The translations under genes and the position numbers were made by a program. The notes beneath the pieces are model-generated. The model was not told the DNA's origin and did no database searches. It saw only the letters and a program-made list of their open reading frames with translations. This document shows, piece by piece, positions 48,563 to 60,833 of a DNA stretch of 64,000 bases. The DNA comes from Heterocephalus glaber (Eukaryota; Chordata; Mammalia; Rodentia; Bathyergidae). The number at the start of each line of letters is the position of its first letter. Within the stretch, counting starts at the first letter, position 1. The stretch spans positions 8,248,224 through 8,312,223 of the forward strand of contig NW_004624800.1 of assembly GCF_000247695.1 (NCBI RefSeq). Reading direction: 5' to 3'.

Positions 48563-48840
48563 TTTGCTGGTACTCAGGATTGAACCCAGGACCTCCACAC
48601 CAAGTTACATCTCCAGCCACTTTTTAATTTTTTTTTTTTTTTTTTTGGTACTGGGTATCAAACTTGGGACCTTGTGCTTGAAAGGCAGGCACCAGAACCA
48701 CTGAGCTAAATCCCCGCCCCACCCTTTTTTTGAGACAGAGTTTTGCTAAGTTGATCAGGCTGGGCTCAAACTTGCAATCTTCCTGCCTCAACTAGGTCCC
48801 ACAGTGCTGGGATTATAGCCATACACCACCATGCTCAGCT
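48563..48840 (-). repeat. B1-dID SINE split by a younger ID
   Basis: The left part (48566-48612, 'ggtactcaggattgaaccca', 'ttacatctccagccac') is the antisense ID-like unit, the right part (48725-48840, 'gagacagagttttgctaagt', 'ccacagtgctgggattatag', 'accaccatgctcagct') is antisense B1. The two are parts of one dimer, interrupted by an ID SINE at about 48633-48718. Confidence 0.75.
48633..48718 (-). repeat. ID SINE nested in a B1-dID (antisense)
   Basis: A run of about 20 T, 'ggtactgggtatcaaacttg', 'ccactgagctaaatccccgc'. It sits in the A-rich linker of the older dimer. An approximate duplication (cactttttaa / caccctttttt) is seen. Confidence 0.88.
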
Positions 48841-48849
48841 AATGTCTTT

Positions 48850-48982
48850 ATTTTTCTGACCTTTAGATATGAGTATAGCTGCCTCCTACCATATGTGCCG
48901 TGTGTCATTTGAATGCCATGTAAATACCAACTCATCTACTCAAAGCTAGAATCATAGATGTGTACCACCATGCCCAGCTATG
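48850..48982 (-). repeat. B1-like remnant
   Basis: Only the outer end is convincing: 'gaatcatagatgtgtaccac' and 'caccatgcccagct', the reverse B1 5' end. The sequence before it is not recognisable. Confidence 0.4.
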
Positions 48983-49018
48983 AGATTTTTTTACCTTGAC
49001 TAAGAAAATTGTTGTTGG

Positions 49019-49105
49019 GGCCGGGGATTTAGCTCAGTGGTTCTGCCTCCTGCCTTACAAGTGAAGGGACCCGAGTTCAATCCTCGGTACCAAAAAAAAA
49101 AAAAA
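49019..49105 (+). repeat. ID SINE, young copy
   Basis: 'ggccggggatttagctcagt', 'gagttcaatcctcggtacc', A tail. A perfect 17-bp duplication (aagaaaattgttgttgg) lies at 49002-49018 and 49106-49122. Confidence 0.95.
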
Positions 49106-49266
49106 AAGAAAATTGTTGTTGGATTGACTCCTGGGGGAATGAAATGCATCAATAGTTACTATGGCAACTCATGTCTCTTATATGGGGAATAAAACACCAA
49201 TTGGAAATAATTGGTTAACATTTAAGAAGCAGTATTTCTTTCCATATCCTGTCTTCTACATAGCTG

Positions 49267-49433
49267 GGTTTTTTGTTTTTGTTTTTTGTGTTTTTTTAGG
49301 CAGGGTCTCTCCTTTTGTAGTTCAGGCTGGCCCTGAACTCACTATGTAGCCTAGGGTGGCCTCAAACTCAGTGATTCTCCTGCCTCAGCCTCCTGAGTGC
49401 TGGGATTACAGGCTTGTGCCACCACGCCCAGAT
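49267..49433 (-). repeat. B1 SINE (antisense)
   Basis: Reverse B1: 'ggcagggtctctccttttgt', 'tcaggctggccctgaactca', 'tgagtgctgggattacaggc', 'gccaccacgcccag'. The T-rich tail is at 49269-49298. An approximate 9-bp duplication (acatagctg / acctagctg) flanks it. Confidence 0.92.
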
Positions 49434-49871
49434 ACCTAGCTGTTTTTAATGAGTTCACTCAAGTAGCCACTGGAAAGTTCCTAAACAATGGGCTTCTATG
49501 ATGCATGTGGAAAGTTGAAGGATTTTTCTTAACTATGTACAAGCTCTTTGGTGCATGGAGTTTGCTTTGAATTTTCAACTAATGAGGTTAGTTGGACAGA
49601 ATTTTCCCTACATTTCTGGTACTCAGAAATTATGCATGTATATTTTCCTCCAATAATTAACTATCAAGTATTTTTCCCTCTTTTCCTCACAGAGAACAGG
49701 TAGATCATTAAAGCCAGAATTATCTTCAAAGTAACATCAATGCTTAGTCATGACTCTTAGAAGCAACTTAGTGTGAGATTTCCCAAGCTGGAAAAGGTCT
49801 CTACCACTTTATAATGACAAACTGCTGCCATGGTTGTCACCAGCCCTGCAAGGACCACTATTATAGTTTCA

Positions 49872-49872
<1 letters not shown>

Positions 49873-49911
<39 letters not shown>
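49873..49911. repeat. (CA)n microsatellite
   Basis: About 39 bases of uninterrupted CA dinucleotide, the longest perfect dinucleotide run in the window. Confidence 0.98.
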
Positions 49912-49913
<2 letters not shown>

Positions 49914-50479
49914 ACTTCATCATCAATCCACTGATTGCAGGAAATGGCTGGACAAAGAGAACACTACTTTCCAGAACCTAGAACAATCCTTTTGCCTTTG
50001 AATGTCCCTGCTCCCTCCTGTGAGCTCCCCATTGGAGCCAAGCAAACACTGACAAGTGCATACAGCTAAGATGTCCCCTAGTTCCAAAGAAGAACCTCTA
50101 TTTTAAGAGAATGGCTTCCAATCAGATGCTATCGGTTCTCCCTTTAACTGTATAAAACTTACTTTCCTTGCTAATGCTTTTGAACCCCTGTTGATATAAA
50201 AGTAACAGTGAATAGATTCCCTTGTCAAATTTTATGATAAATTTGCTTTTACAATTGTGTCTCAGACTTAATTTTGTCTTTGGTAGTAAGCATTTAAATT
50301 GTATAAACTTTTTAGAACCACGTTGGATTCCAAGCTCTCTGTGGCTGGCTACCCAGCACTCAATTACCCTCTTCATATGATATTTTCCTTCTGCTCTTCT
50401 ATAAACTCTTCCCATCTCACTCCCATACAGGAGTTGTAAAATACAGCAATTGGCCCTTACCTGTGGCTTCCCAGGCCAT

Positions 50480-50665
50480 GGTTACAGTTACCTGTTCTCC
50501 AGTTTGGTTGGGAAGGGAATCTGAAGATGGGACGAGACAAGAGAGCAAAGAAGGAAAGGGGAAGCAAAAATGGTGCAGACATGATATTTGGTATTTGTAC
50601 CAGTTCCCCAAGAGGAATGCAATTATTACATATTGCAAAGATATACCAATGAAAATAATTTTCTC
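50480..50665 (+). repeat. L1 3' UTR end, diverged
   Basis: Purine-rich 'gagagcaaagaaggaaaggg', then 'tttgtaccagttccccaaga', then 'gatataccaatgaaaataat'. The layout follows the L1 end at 1495-1675. Confidence 0.5.
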
Positions 50666-51523
50666 AGTAAAGGAGAAAGGAAAAACTTAAAACCTTTTTC
50701 TTGGGAAAACAAAGACAAATAATCATGCCTTCCTCCCAATCTCCCAGGAAAATAAAAGAAAAAGACAATAACACTGTTTGCTTGGAAAATAATAAATGAA
50801 AAAATCACCCAAATAAATAATTTATAAGTTTAAAAGAACTTGTATTGCCATACATTTTTGTTATTGTGCCATTTCATTATTGGTTTTTTGTTGATCTCTT
50901 ACTGTGCTTAATTTATAAATCATACTTTATTATAGATATAGGAAAAACTGTATGCAGAGTTCAGCCAGTGACCCACGCCTTTAATTGACTATTTTGATGG
51001 CTAATGCTGATCAATCCTCAAGGAGGCAACTGGATCCCATTGCTTAGCAACAGTCCTGCAAACAATAAGATGTACTGTACCTAGTATCCCACTCATTTAA
51101 ATTATAGTGAACCCTGAGAACAGAAAAGATAAAAAACAAATAATAGAATTTAATATAAAAATATAATAATATATATTATTATTCAATAGCTGAAATATAT
51201 TTCACTAAGAAATATTTACTAGCTGGATTATTAATTTCAAAAACAGACATACTCTTTGCAAATGTTCATAACTTATGGTATTATTTTGTATAATGCAGGC
51301 ATATGGTTGGGTCTAAGAGATTTGTGAAACCTGATGGAATGAAGTGATTTAAAAGTTTCTTCTAGCTGTACTTAGTGATAGCGTCTCAGAAACTCTGGAT
51401 TGGAGTTAAATTATATTCTTTAATATAATTTTCCAAAGTAATTGCCTTTCATTTGCTATTCTTTCTTTTTTTCACACATTTTCTGGGGTGATTTCTAGTG
51501 TCATTACATTTTTACAGAAACAA

Positions 51524-52307
51524 TGTGATGCTTAATTATGTGTGTTAACTTGGCTGGGCCATGGCAAACAGATAATGTGGTCAAGCATTATTATTCTGGA
51601 TGTTTCTGTGAATGCTTTTGGATGAGATTAATATTCAAATTGTTGAACTTTGAGTAGACTATGATCTGAATGTTTATGCTTCCCCAAAATTTGTATGTGG
51701 ATGTCTAATTGCTAATGTAAAAATATTAGGTGGTGGGGACTGTAAGGTGGAGAGTTCATTGGGAAGCACCATTGTGCATGGGGTTGGTTCCATATTGCAG
51801 GGGTCCCAGGCAGTGTGGCCTCATCTCCCCTGTCCTGGGAGGACATTAGCCAAAGACCACTGTCTGTTAACCCAGGAGCAGCCAGCTCTCACTGCACACA
51901 GAATCTGTTGGTATCTTGATCTTGGACTTCCTGGGTTCCAGTGCTGTGAATTATACTTTTCTGGTTTTGATGAGCCAGCCAGATTGTGGTATTTTGCTCT
52001 AGGAGCCCTAAATGACTAAGTCACTTCCCACAACATGTCACCACGAGAGAGGAGAGAGCTCACCTATCCAATCAAAGGCCTAAACAGAGGAACTGACCAC
52101 CTTCCTCCACAGGAGGAAATCTGTCACTAGATATGCTGCATCAATCTTTTCTCCAATGTGCTGGCCCATGCAGAGAAGTTTGGATTTGTCATTTTCCATA
52201 ATCACATGATCCAATTCCTTAGAGTAAGCCTCATACATACACACAAATCTTACCACTATACACATTTGTCTTACTGGTTCTGATTTTCTGGAAAACCCTA
52301 ATAAAAG
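51524..52307 (+). repeat. Old LTR-like mammalian repeat, split by a MaLR LTR
   Basis: The left part (51524-51658) reads 'tgtgatgcttaattatgtgt', 'taacttggctgggccatggc', 'ctggatgtttctgtgaatgc'; the right part (52021-52307) reads 'ctatccaatcaaaggcctaa', 'tcacatgatccaattcctta', 'ttactggttctgattttctg'. I know this order as a single widespread mammalian repeat but do not assign its family name. A second copy, antisense, lies at 62112-63045. Confidence 0.6.
51659..52020 (+). repeat. MaLR (MLT1-type) LTR, nested
   Basis: 'atgatctgaatgtttatgct', 'ttccccaaaatttgtatgtg', 'attaggtggtggggactgta', 'cttgatcttggacttcctgg', 'gtggtattttgctctaggag' and 'ccctaaatgactaag' give the complete landmark order of an MLT1-type LTR. 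It interrupts the older repeat at 51524-52307. Confidence 0.7.
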
Positions 52308-53139
52308 GACCAAAATTGGAGGGCGAAAACTGAAGTAGCTGTGTTGGGCTCTAACCTGGAATATCCTTTTCCATCCATGTCAGATACATAATTAGGGTTC
52401 CTTCCAGTGCTGCCTCCAACTGGTGGAGACAGAGACCCTGGGTGGAGGCCACAGAGGACAGGGAGGGGCAAGGGATGCTACCAGGTGCAGCAGATTGGAG
52501 GGTTCTCCTAGGGGTGCTCATTTGCCTTCCTACAAAGAAGCAGTGCCCTCTATTTCATCCTGGTAATATGTTGAAGTCAGTCAGGCCTTTTGTGCACAAC
52601 ATATTCTCTACAGAATTATGTTTCACACTGAGCAATTCATTTTAAGAAATATTTTGTTCTCATCCAATGCCAGTATTAACAATTTTATTTCCAAAACGCG
52701 AATTAATAATCGGACCAGTAAGAAAAAAGAAGACTAATACAACATACCATTTTAGATAAAAACAGTTATTTTTGAAATCTCCTAGGTATATATTTTAGAA
52801 AATTGCAAAGTTCAACCTCCAGAGGTAGAAAGCATTTCTCTTTTTTATTTCCATTAAAGTCTTCTGATAATTTTGTTGTTGGTGCCTTTGTGTGGTCACA
52901 AGGATTTTTCCTACACTGGTATTGCTTGCCCAACTTTCCATTCTAGATTAATTTCCTTTCGTTGGATGCATGTGCTTATTAAAATAAGAAGCAGTAGGAA
53001 TCTAAGAAAGAAGTACCTAGCCTGAGTACTACCTCCTTGAGGAAATAATTTTAAAACAATATGGATGATAGGAAATGATTCCTTAGACTGATCACTCTGA
53101 TACCATGAAATGTGAACCTCTTTTCAGGGGGTCTTAACT

Positions 53140-53372
53140 TAGAGAGACCTGTTCTGATTGCCCTTAAAAAAATAGTTCTCAACACATCTATCCTAAACCT
53201 ACAGTATTGTTGATCTACTTGTTACATGTGCATCTCTCCCATTAAAATGTAAGTTCCTAGTAGACTAACACTAACTAGTATCTTTCCTTTTCATTGGCAT
53301 GTCATCAGGACATAGAATAGTACCAGACAGTTATACGCAAGAAATATTTGTCCAGTGCGTGAATAGACTTGT
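53140..53372 (+). repeat. L2 3' end
   Basis: 'gagacctgttctgattgccc', 'attaaaatgtaagttcctag', 'catagaatagtaccagacag', 'agaaatatttgtccagtgcg' follow the L2 terminus in sense. Diverged. Confidence 0.6.
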
Positions 53373-56300
53373 TTATACTGCGAATAATTGTACTCCTTGA
53401 AAATGAACAATTTTCACTCTTTTTAAAAGTCGGGTTAAAGGTAATAGTTGACCTTGGATCTTACAGTGGGAACAGACAAAGTTGAGAAGTTGGGAAGAGT
53501 CCTTTTTTCTTCATTCTTCTTGATCATGAGGGGATTGGATTGGGTTCCTGTGTATATGGCTATCCTGCCAGACCCAGGACGAAAGGTATACAGAAGAAGA
53601 GTGAGAAAATCTAGGACATTTTTTTGAGATAATATGTCTCCAAGCTTGGTATTGGGAGATAATGTTCCAAATAAAGACCACAGCCAAAGGCCAGAAGGTC
53701 TCAAGAGACCTTTATCCTAAGAGATTAAGTACGAATGAATGAAAAAAGTAGGACTGATTACATGCAGGTAAAATGGGTTTACACAAATAAACCCATCTAT
53801 GTCTTCATCAATAAGACTTACAAGTTTTTTATTTGAGGGAAATAACCATAATCATAATTATTTCAGTCTGTCTTGCTGACAACTAGATAACACTTTTAAG
53901 TTTATTTTTAAAAGAAAAAAAAGAATCTTTGTTCATGACATGATCCTCTCAGCATTAAAGAACTTCTACAGTTTTGCAAGATGATACTTTGAATGCATAA
54001 CTAAAATGTGAAGTAAATATGCTAAAAGTTTTGGCATTGATTTATACGCTAGTCAGTGAGATTCACTAAACATTAACAGCTTTATGTACAAGCTTTGTAT
54101 TCATAAGTAGCTACCAGGTCACTGCTGACACTCAGAAAATAAGCAATACTTTTCTAAAGTCACCAAATAGATGTAGTAAAGTTGAATCTTAAGGAGTTGC
54201 TTAGGTACTCACCATTTCCTTGTGCTTTTCCATGATCATTAAAAAGCTGGATGACTTAAAAAACTCCATTTAGATGTTAAGAAGCATCATATAGAAAGTT
54301 AGTCATGGGGGAAAATTGGGAATCCTAGGGAGTGGGAGCATAAGGGCAGGTTATGTAAGTCTCTGGAATCTTGCACTCAACAGGAAGTGAAAAAAGAGAT
54401 GAGCAGACTTAAAGAATTGTAATTTGCACAATATAAGAAGGGGAACTGTGATCTTATATATAGCATTTAATATTTACAAGATTCATAGATTCATCATAAA
54501 ATGATAAATACTTCGACACGTTCAGTTTATTGAGCCAAAAACTGCAAGGGTATCATCAAAATCAAATAAAACATTTGCTTTTAGAGGATACAGTATTGTA
54601 TTATCTAGGAAAATCATTCCTTGGAAAAGCCAAACAAATAAAGAATTAGTGTTATGGCTAAGCCCCATCATATTTAAGAGTCTATGTAAATCTTATGTTT
54701 AGCCCTTTTTCTTAAAATATTTTGCTTGAGATCTTTCAAATTAGAAAATAGATACTTGGGAAACTATTACTGTCTACTTCCTGCCTACATACACCACTCA
54801 GTGGGTTGGTTACCTTTAGATATTTAGATTCAATTATTTCACCAACCCTACTAGATAAGGATTATCTTCATATTCAAAGAAGAAAAAAGTTGATATTTAA
54901 AAAACTCATCCAACCTGTCAAGAGTGAAGCAGCCACAACTTCGTTCAGATTTATTCTTTTCCCATTGCTTTATGATCACATTAATTAAGAGTGTGTTGAG
55001 TGAGGTTAGATAAAAATAGTAGCTTGAAAAATGAATAGGTTGATTGAAAAGAACATCTTATAAGTCATTGAAAAAATAGCAACTTAATGCTAAGAAAGTG
55101 TTGTCATTTTGAATTTTAATGAAAGGTAGAGTAGATAAAATTAGGAATGGCTAGATAGATGTGAAGAGAAAACTTCAGGCAGTCCTGTGTTTAGATAATT
55201 GTGGTAAACTGAAGAAAGAGGATATTAAAATTTAAGGAAAGAATAACAAATGAAATAATCTGAAGTTTTTATCTGACCAAAGAATGCTAAAGAAATTGGG
55301 GGAAGGGTGTATGAGAAACAACGTAATCAAAACATTAGTCTTTTAAAAATGAGTATTAATATGCAAAAGAATTTGGAAGGGGATAAGCTAGAAAATCTTC
55401 ATTCCAAAGGGAGATTTGTCTTTTTACTATGGTACCACAAATTTCAAGAAATACACACAGGGATTTTAATTTAAACAAGAAAAATATAATGGAAATTACC
55501 ACATTTTACATATATAAAGGATAAAAGAGGTAATTATTTCAAAACCCTGTGTATTTAGAATAGATGAAGGATATTGTCTTTTGGGTGGAACTGTCAGTAG
55601 AATGGTGATCTTGTGGAACTAAATATGTGAGGATTTCTCAATTAGCTTGTTTTAGAGACAATAGAATAGTAATAAATATTTTACAGTTAATCTTTTTCAC
55701 AAGAAAAATCTAAATGGGAAATAGAAAGATATTAAATAGGAAAAAAGATTTAGTATATTGATGAAGCTGATTGTATTATAAAGAGGAGACAGGGTCAATG
55801 CAGGAAAACATTTGCGAAGGAATTGAAAACCACCAGAAAAAAAAGAAAATTCAAACAAAAAAAGATGGCTGACAGTTTTGTGTGCTAAGAGGAAATAAAA
55901 GTAAATGCAAGAGAACTCAGTTTTTATATGAGTCTGTTCTGCTTTATTAGGGTGTTTGAATAATTAGAGATGAGGTCAGGCTTGCCAGATTTAGCAAATA
56001 AAAACAGAAAACATCAAGTCAAATTTGAATTGCATGGGGGCATATTTATACTAAAATGTTTGTGGTTTTTTTGAAATTCAAATTTAACTAGGGATCCTGT
56101 ATATTATCTGGCAGTTTTAAATTGTGCTCACCAAGATTTCGTCTTTCAAGTTGTTTTCACCCTGGAAAAACACAGGGCAACAAAAAAAGTTCAGATATAC
56201 AGGATTAAGGAAGAAAAACATGAAAACGAATTTCTGATACTTAGAGTTATACCTAAACTTGGACTAGAGATTCTTCTCTTTGATGTAAAGAGCTCCGTGA

Positions 56301-57681
56301 GAACAGCCCAGGATTGCAATGAAGGGAAAATTACATTTGTCCTTGCCTTTCCAGATGGAGAAGTTTGCCTCCAAGATGAAGGTGAACTTTGTTTAAAGAT
56401 TGACTTGCTTCACCCTTGTATGTTGAAGCTACATCTGGTCCTAACTATTCAGTCAAATCTCAACAGTTCAAGAATAACACAGTGGTCTGTAGACATGGAT
56501 GTCATTCTACTTAAAGGAATGGGCCTTGCAATTCCTTTACCATGTTTATCCATCCATGCAGAGAAGCGTCAAACCATTTGCTTTCGCAAATTTAAGAATA
56601 CAGCTGACACTGAAATCCAAGTTATCTACCCATTTATAAAAAATAAAGAAAAGAACAAGGCTCAGAGACATGGTCTTTTTGGTACCAAAAAGTCTTTGTG
56701 TTTAGATAAAATGAATGACAAATACAGAAATAATACCCTCTACACTTCTTAAATTTAGACCTCCAGTGTTTGTTTTCTTTCCTAATTATGTAAGCAAACA
56801 GGAAGATACTGCTGACAGGAAATGCCATGTTGATACTTTGTTGCTGGCCAAAATGAATAGACCAAGTCAATGCTACAGGCTCAGGGACTGCACACACAGC
56901 TACCTGCAGTGCAAATGCTCGGAGAAGAGAGGTGACCCACTGAGCATGCTCGAGCTCCACAGAGGCTGTCAGTTTGAGTGCTGAGTGAAAGTGTAGGTAA
57001 TAGGATATCACAGTAAGTAATTAGCTTAATTGTTTACCCCAAAATTGGAAAGGAAAACTCCTGGGGCTTGGAAGGAAAGATAAGGATAAATGCATATTTT
57101 CTTTAGGTAGATGTGTAGTGAGTTTATGGCCTTATTTGTGGAGATTTTGCTCTGTGGCCACTTAACCTGTATTTGCTCATTTTCAGGATTCTATAAAACA
57201 AGTACTATTTTTAGATTAAAAATTGGTGGCATAAGAGACTTCATGCAGCCTTTTCAAAATTATTTGACTAGGAAATAGCAGAAGAAATAGAAAGGCATCA
57301 GGACCTGGATCTTGCACCTGCTGAACTGTTCTTGTCAGTATTACAGAACTGTTTGCAATTATTGGGAAGAGAATGCCAGCGTCTGTGAAATGGGATTTCA
57401 AAAAATATCACCCTTCTTAACAGTTTCAAGTTTCCAGTGTGTTTTGTTCTATTTAATTAACTTGTAGAAATAGCAATGAAAAACCTATAATCATTATGCA
57501 ACATTCATTAAACTGTATTGTATTTGTTCATCATAAACATAAATATTGCTTGTATGTATTTTGTAGGTCCCCTACATTCTGTGATTATTGACCATAAGTT
57601 TATATATATGTTTATGAATATATTCCAGTAAATAGCCAAAATTTGAGATGTAAACTCGAGAAACATATTAAAAAAAAACAT

Positions 57682-57773
57682 GGGCTGGGGATTTGGCTCA
57701 GTAGTTCCACTGCCTGCCTCACAAGTACAAGGTCCCGAGTTCAATCCTTGGTACCAAAAAAACGAAACAAAAC
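57682..57773 (+). repeat. ID SINE
   Basis: 'gggctggggatttggctcag', 'gagttcaatccttggtacc', followed by an A/C-rich tail. A 7-bp repeat aaaacat lies at 57675-57681 and 57774-57780. Confidence 0.92.
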
Positions 57774-59437
57774 AAAACATTATTTTGACATTTTCATCAA
57801 ATGCAGAGTTCTACATATCATCTATCCAATGACTTCCAGATACTTCGTCTATAAAATTACCCGCATACCTACCCTTTTAAACATTTTCTTCTGAGCCAGA
57901 TGATGAATGGATTATCTATTTCCTTTTTATATTAAACTGCATTGAATTATAACCAGCTTAAGGATATTTGCCCTAAATCTTTGTGATCCACAGTGTGGGA
58001 AGATTTAAGAGTGGATATTGAAACAGTAAATAAGAAGAACAAAGTTTAGAGGTAACTCTTCCACAAAGCACAGCAACTTAAAGACTAAGGATGTCTTTAC
58101 AGCTATTATTAAGACAATTAATAGTTGAGTCTACATATGCAAACAGAGAAAGGGATAAAAATGGTTAATGCAAAGAAATATCTCAGAGGTGGATTTATTT
58201 ACAACTACTAGGAAATAAATCCAAATGAAAACACAGTAGGTAGGAAAAGATCTCAAGGATCCAGTATGATCACATAAATGGGATACATTGGGCCCAGATA
58301 ATAAGAGAGAAAATGTGTTCTCAGTGGGATGGGTAGACAGAGTATTTGCTAGCATTCGACGATCCTGACATGGAAGAAAAACAGCACGAAATGTTTGATG
58401 GCTCTGCATTCAAACAAGTACCAAAACCACTTCCTCCTTTCCCAGGATTAAGAAAACCATTCAGAAGGAATTAAAGTAAACTAGGGAATGTTGATGTTAG
58501 AAGCTGTGTGTGTTTGCAAATGAAAATTTGATCCATTTAAGTCATAACAATCAAAATTTATTGTCTACTACTATATTGTCAGCACTCTCCGCAGAGATTA
58601 CATCTCTGGACCTTTTATTAACTTTTTATTGATTTTTAAAGTGACTGTTTACAACCTGACAAAAAATGTTTGTGCAGGACTGCTTTAATGAAAATAAATA
58701 ATCATAATTGCTATAGTTATTTTTTGAAGATATTTGACAATGTTTCTGCCTTAGTAACCATCAGGAGGAATGCATATGCAGTCACATTTCGACCACTGTT
58801 TACTTGTACCAACAACAACTCAGCCTTTGTTTGCTAGGATTCTGCTCTTTTTCCATCTGAATGGGACCTGGAATGCATTACCAAATAGAAATGATGACCT
58901 TAGGGAGCATGCACTTCGTTGCAAAGGCAGGCATTTATATATGCATTTACGACAGAAAGTGAAATGTGCTCAGTGGACTTATGTACAACATAGACTTTCC
59001 CTCAAGTGGGGCTTGCAGTTGAAGTGAAGAAGACAGTTTTCTCTGAGATGTGCACAAACATGTCATTTGAAAACTGCAGGGTCTGTGATTGCTAGATACT
59101 ATTCCAGAAAGAAGACTAGGGAAGTGGCATGAGCTGAGGCTGAGAAGAAGGAAGAAAAAGACCAAATCATTATATTTCTGAGAATCCAAGGGGTGTGGAT
59201 TTTACCTTAAAGTTTTTAAAGAATTTGGGACATGACAATCAAGGTAAAGTTCACCAATAGATCAGTCCACTCTTCAGCAGTATGGGAAATGGATGACAGG
59301 CCTCGATGTGGGACCTCTCTATTGTCACATTGTCACTGTGAAGTATCTTATAAAATAGAGTTAAAAGAACTGAGCAATTATTTGAATGTGAGAAAAAAGA
59401 GAGCATGAGAGCTCTGAACTTAACTCCCATGTTTCTT

Positions 59438-60833
59438 TTTTTTTTTTAATTTTATTGGTACATTTTAGGTATACAGTATAATGACATTCATCATTGGAAA
59501 TTTGCATCTTTACATAGTCTCTCTTGGTTCTTATTTTTTCCCCTTCCCCTGCCCTCCCTTCAACCCCTCCATTCCTCCCTATTTACAAAGACTTTGTTTC
59601 CTTTTTTGCATTTTCTCATATAAATTCCTTTCCCTTCTTTCCTTTCCCCTACCCTTCCCACTTCCCCTTCCCTTTTGCCCCTTTTCTTCCTATTTCACAT
59701 TATCTATTATACCTTTTAGTCCTTATTTACACTTTCAGTTTCTCACACTAGAGAAACTATTTGGTATTTATACATGTGTTGTATTTATTTCACTTAAGAA
59801 TATCGCCTCAATGTGCATCCATTTAGCTATAAATATTTCTAATCTCTCATTTTTGATGGCTGAGTAGTATTCCATTTTATTAAAAAACCACATTTTCTTG
59901 ATCCAGTCTCCAGTTGATGGGCATTTGGGCTGCTTCCAAGTTTTAGCGTCACAAATTATGGTGCTATGAACATGAGTGTGCATATATCACTGTGGTATGA
60001 TTCTTTTAATTCTTTGGGGAAGATACCCAGCAGGGGAATAGCTGGGTTAAATGGGACTTCCAGTCCTAGTTCTTTGAGGTATCTCCATACTGATTTCCAC
60101 AGTGCTTGCACCAGTCTACACTCCCACCAGCAGTGGAGCAGGGTTCCTCTTTCCCCACAGCCCTACCAGCATTTGTTATTGGTTGATTTCATGATAGCAG
60201 CCATTCTTTCTGGGGTGAGGTAGAATCTCAATGTTGTTTTCATTTGCATCTCTCAAATGACCAATGATGTTGAACATTTTTTCATGTTTCTTTGCTATTT
60301 CTACCTTGTCTGAGAAAAGCCTGTTCATTTTCAGATGCCCATTTTTGGATTGGGCCTTTAAATTTGGAAGGTCTGATCTTTTTAAGTTCTTTATAGATTC
60401 TAGATAGTAGACCTTTGTCTGAGGAACAGCAGGTGAAAATTTTTTCCCACATTGTGGGTTGTTGGTGGTTTCTCTTGCTGTGCAGAAGCTTTTTGATAAG
60501 AAGAGATCTCACTTGTTGATGGTTTGTGCTAGTTCACGGGCAACTGAGGTTTTGTTCATAAAATCTTTTCCTACACAAATGTCTTCAAGAGTTCTACCTA
60601 ACCTCTCTTCCAGGCGATTCAGTGTTCCTGTTTTAATATTTCAATCTTTAATCCATTTTGATATTAGTTTAGTGTATGGTGAGAGATATAGGTATAGTTT
60701 TAATCTTCGGCAAGTTGAAACCAAATTTTTCCAGCATCATTTATTAAAGAGGCTACCTTTCCTCCAGTGAGGTTTTTTGGCTCCTTTGTTGAAGATGAGG
60801 GGGCTGAGTATGTCTGGAGTTATTTCTGCATCT
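59438..60833 (-). repeat. 5'-truncated L1 (ORF2 end plus 3' UTR), antisense
   Basis: The minus strand encodes L1 ORF2 C-terminal words (GDWIKKMWFFNKMEYYSAIK near 59840-59905) and upstream ORF2 sequence interrupted by stops and shifts. The plus strand reads 'tactgatttccacagtgctt', 'gctgtgcagaagctttttga', 'ctttaatccattttgatatt', and the 3' UTR side is C/T-rich. Near-perfect 14-bp repeats ctcccatgtttctt (59424-59437) and ctcccaagtttctt (60834-60847) delimit a 1396-bp insertion. ORF1, the endonuclease and the reverse transcriptase core are missing. Confidence 0.9.

Noticed and set aside
49873..49911. Repeat arrays that could suggest CRISPR
   Set aside because: Plain dinucleotide microsatellites without spacers, in a mammalian genome.
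56297..56752. 151-codon open frame, plus strand
   Set aside because: No domain or family recognised; opposite strand also has a long frame nearby. A conservation test would be needed before calling a gene.
59481..59867. 128-codon frame rich in Phe/Pro/Leu, plus strand
   Set aside because: It is the antisense of the purine-rich L1 3' UTR; the apparent hydrophobic protein is a composition artefact.
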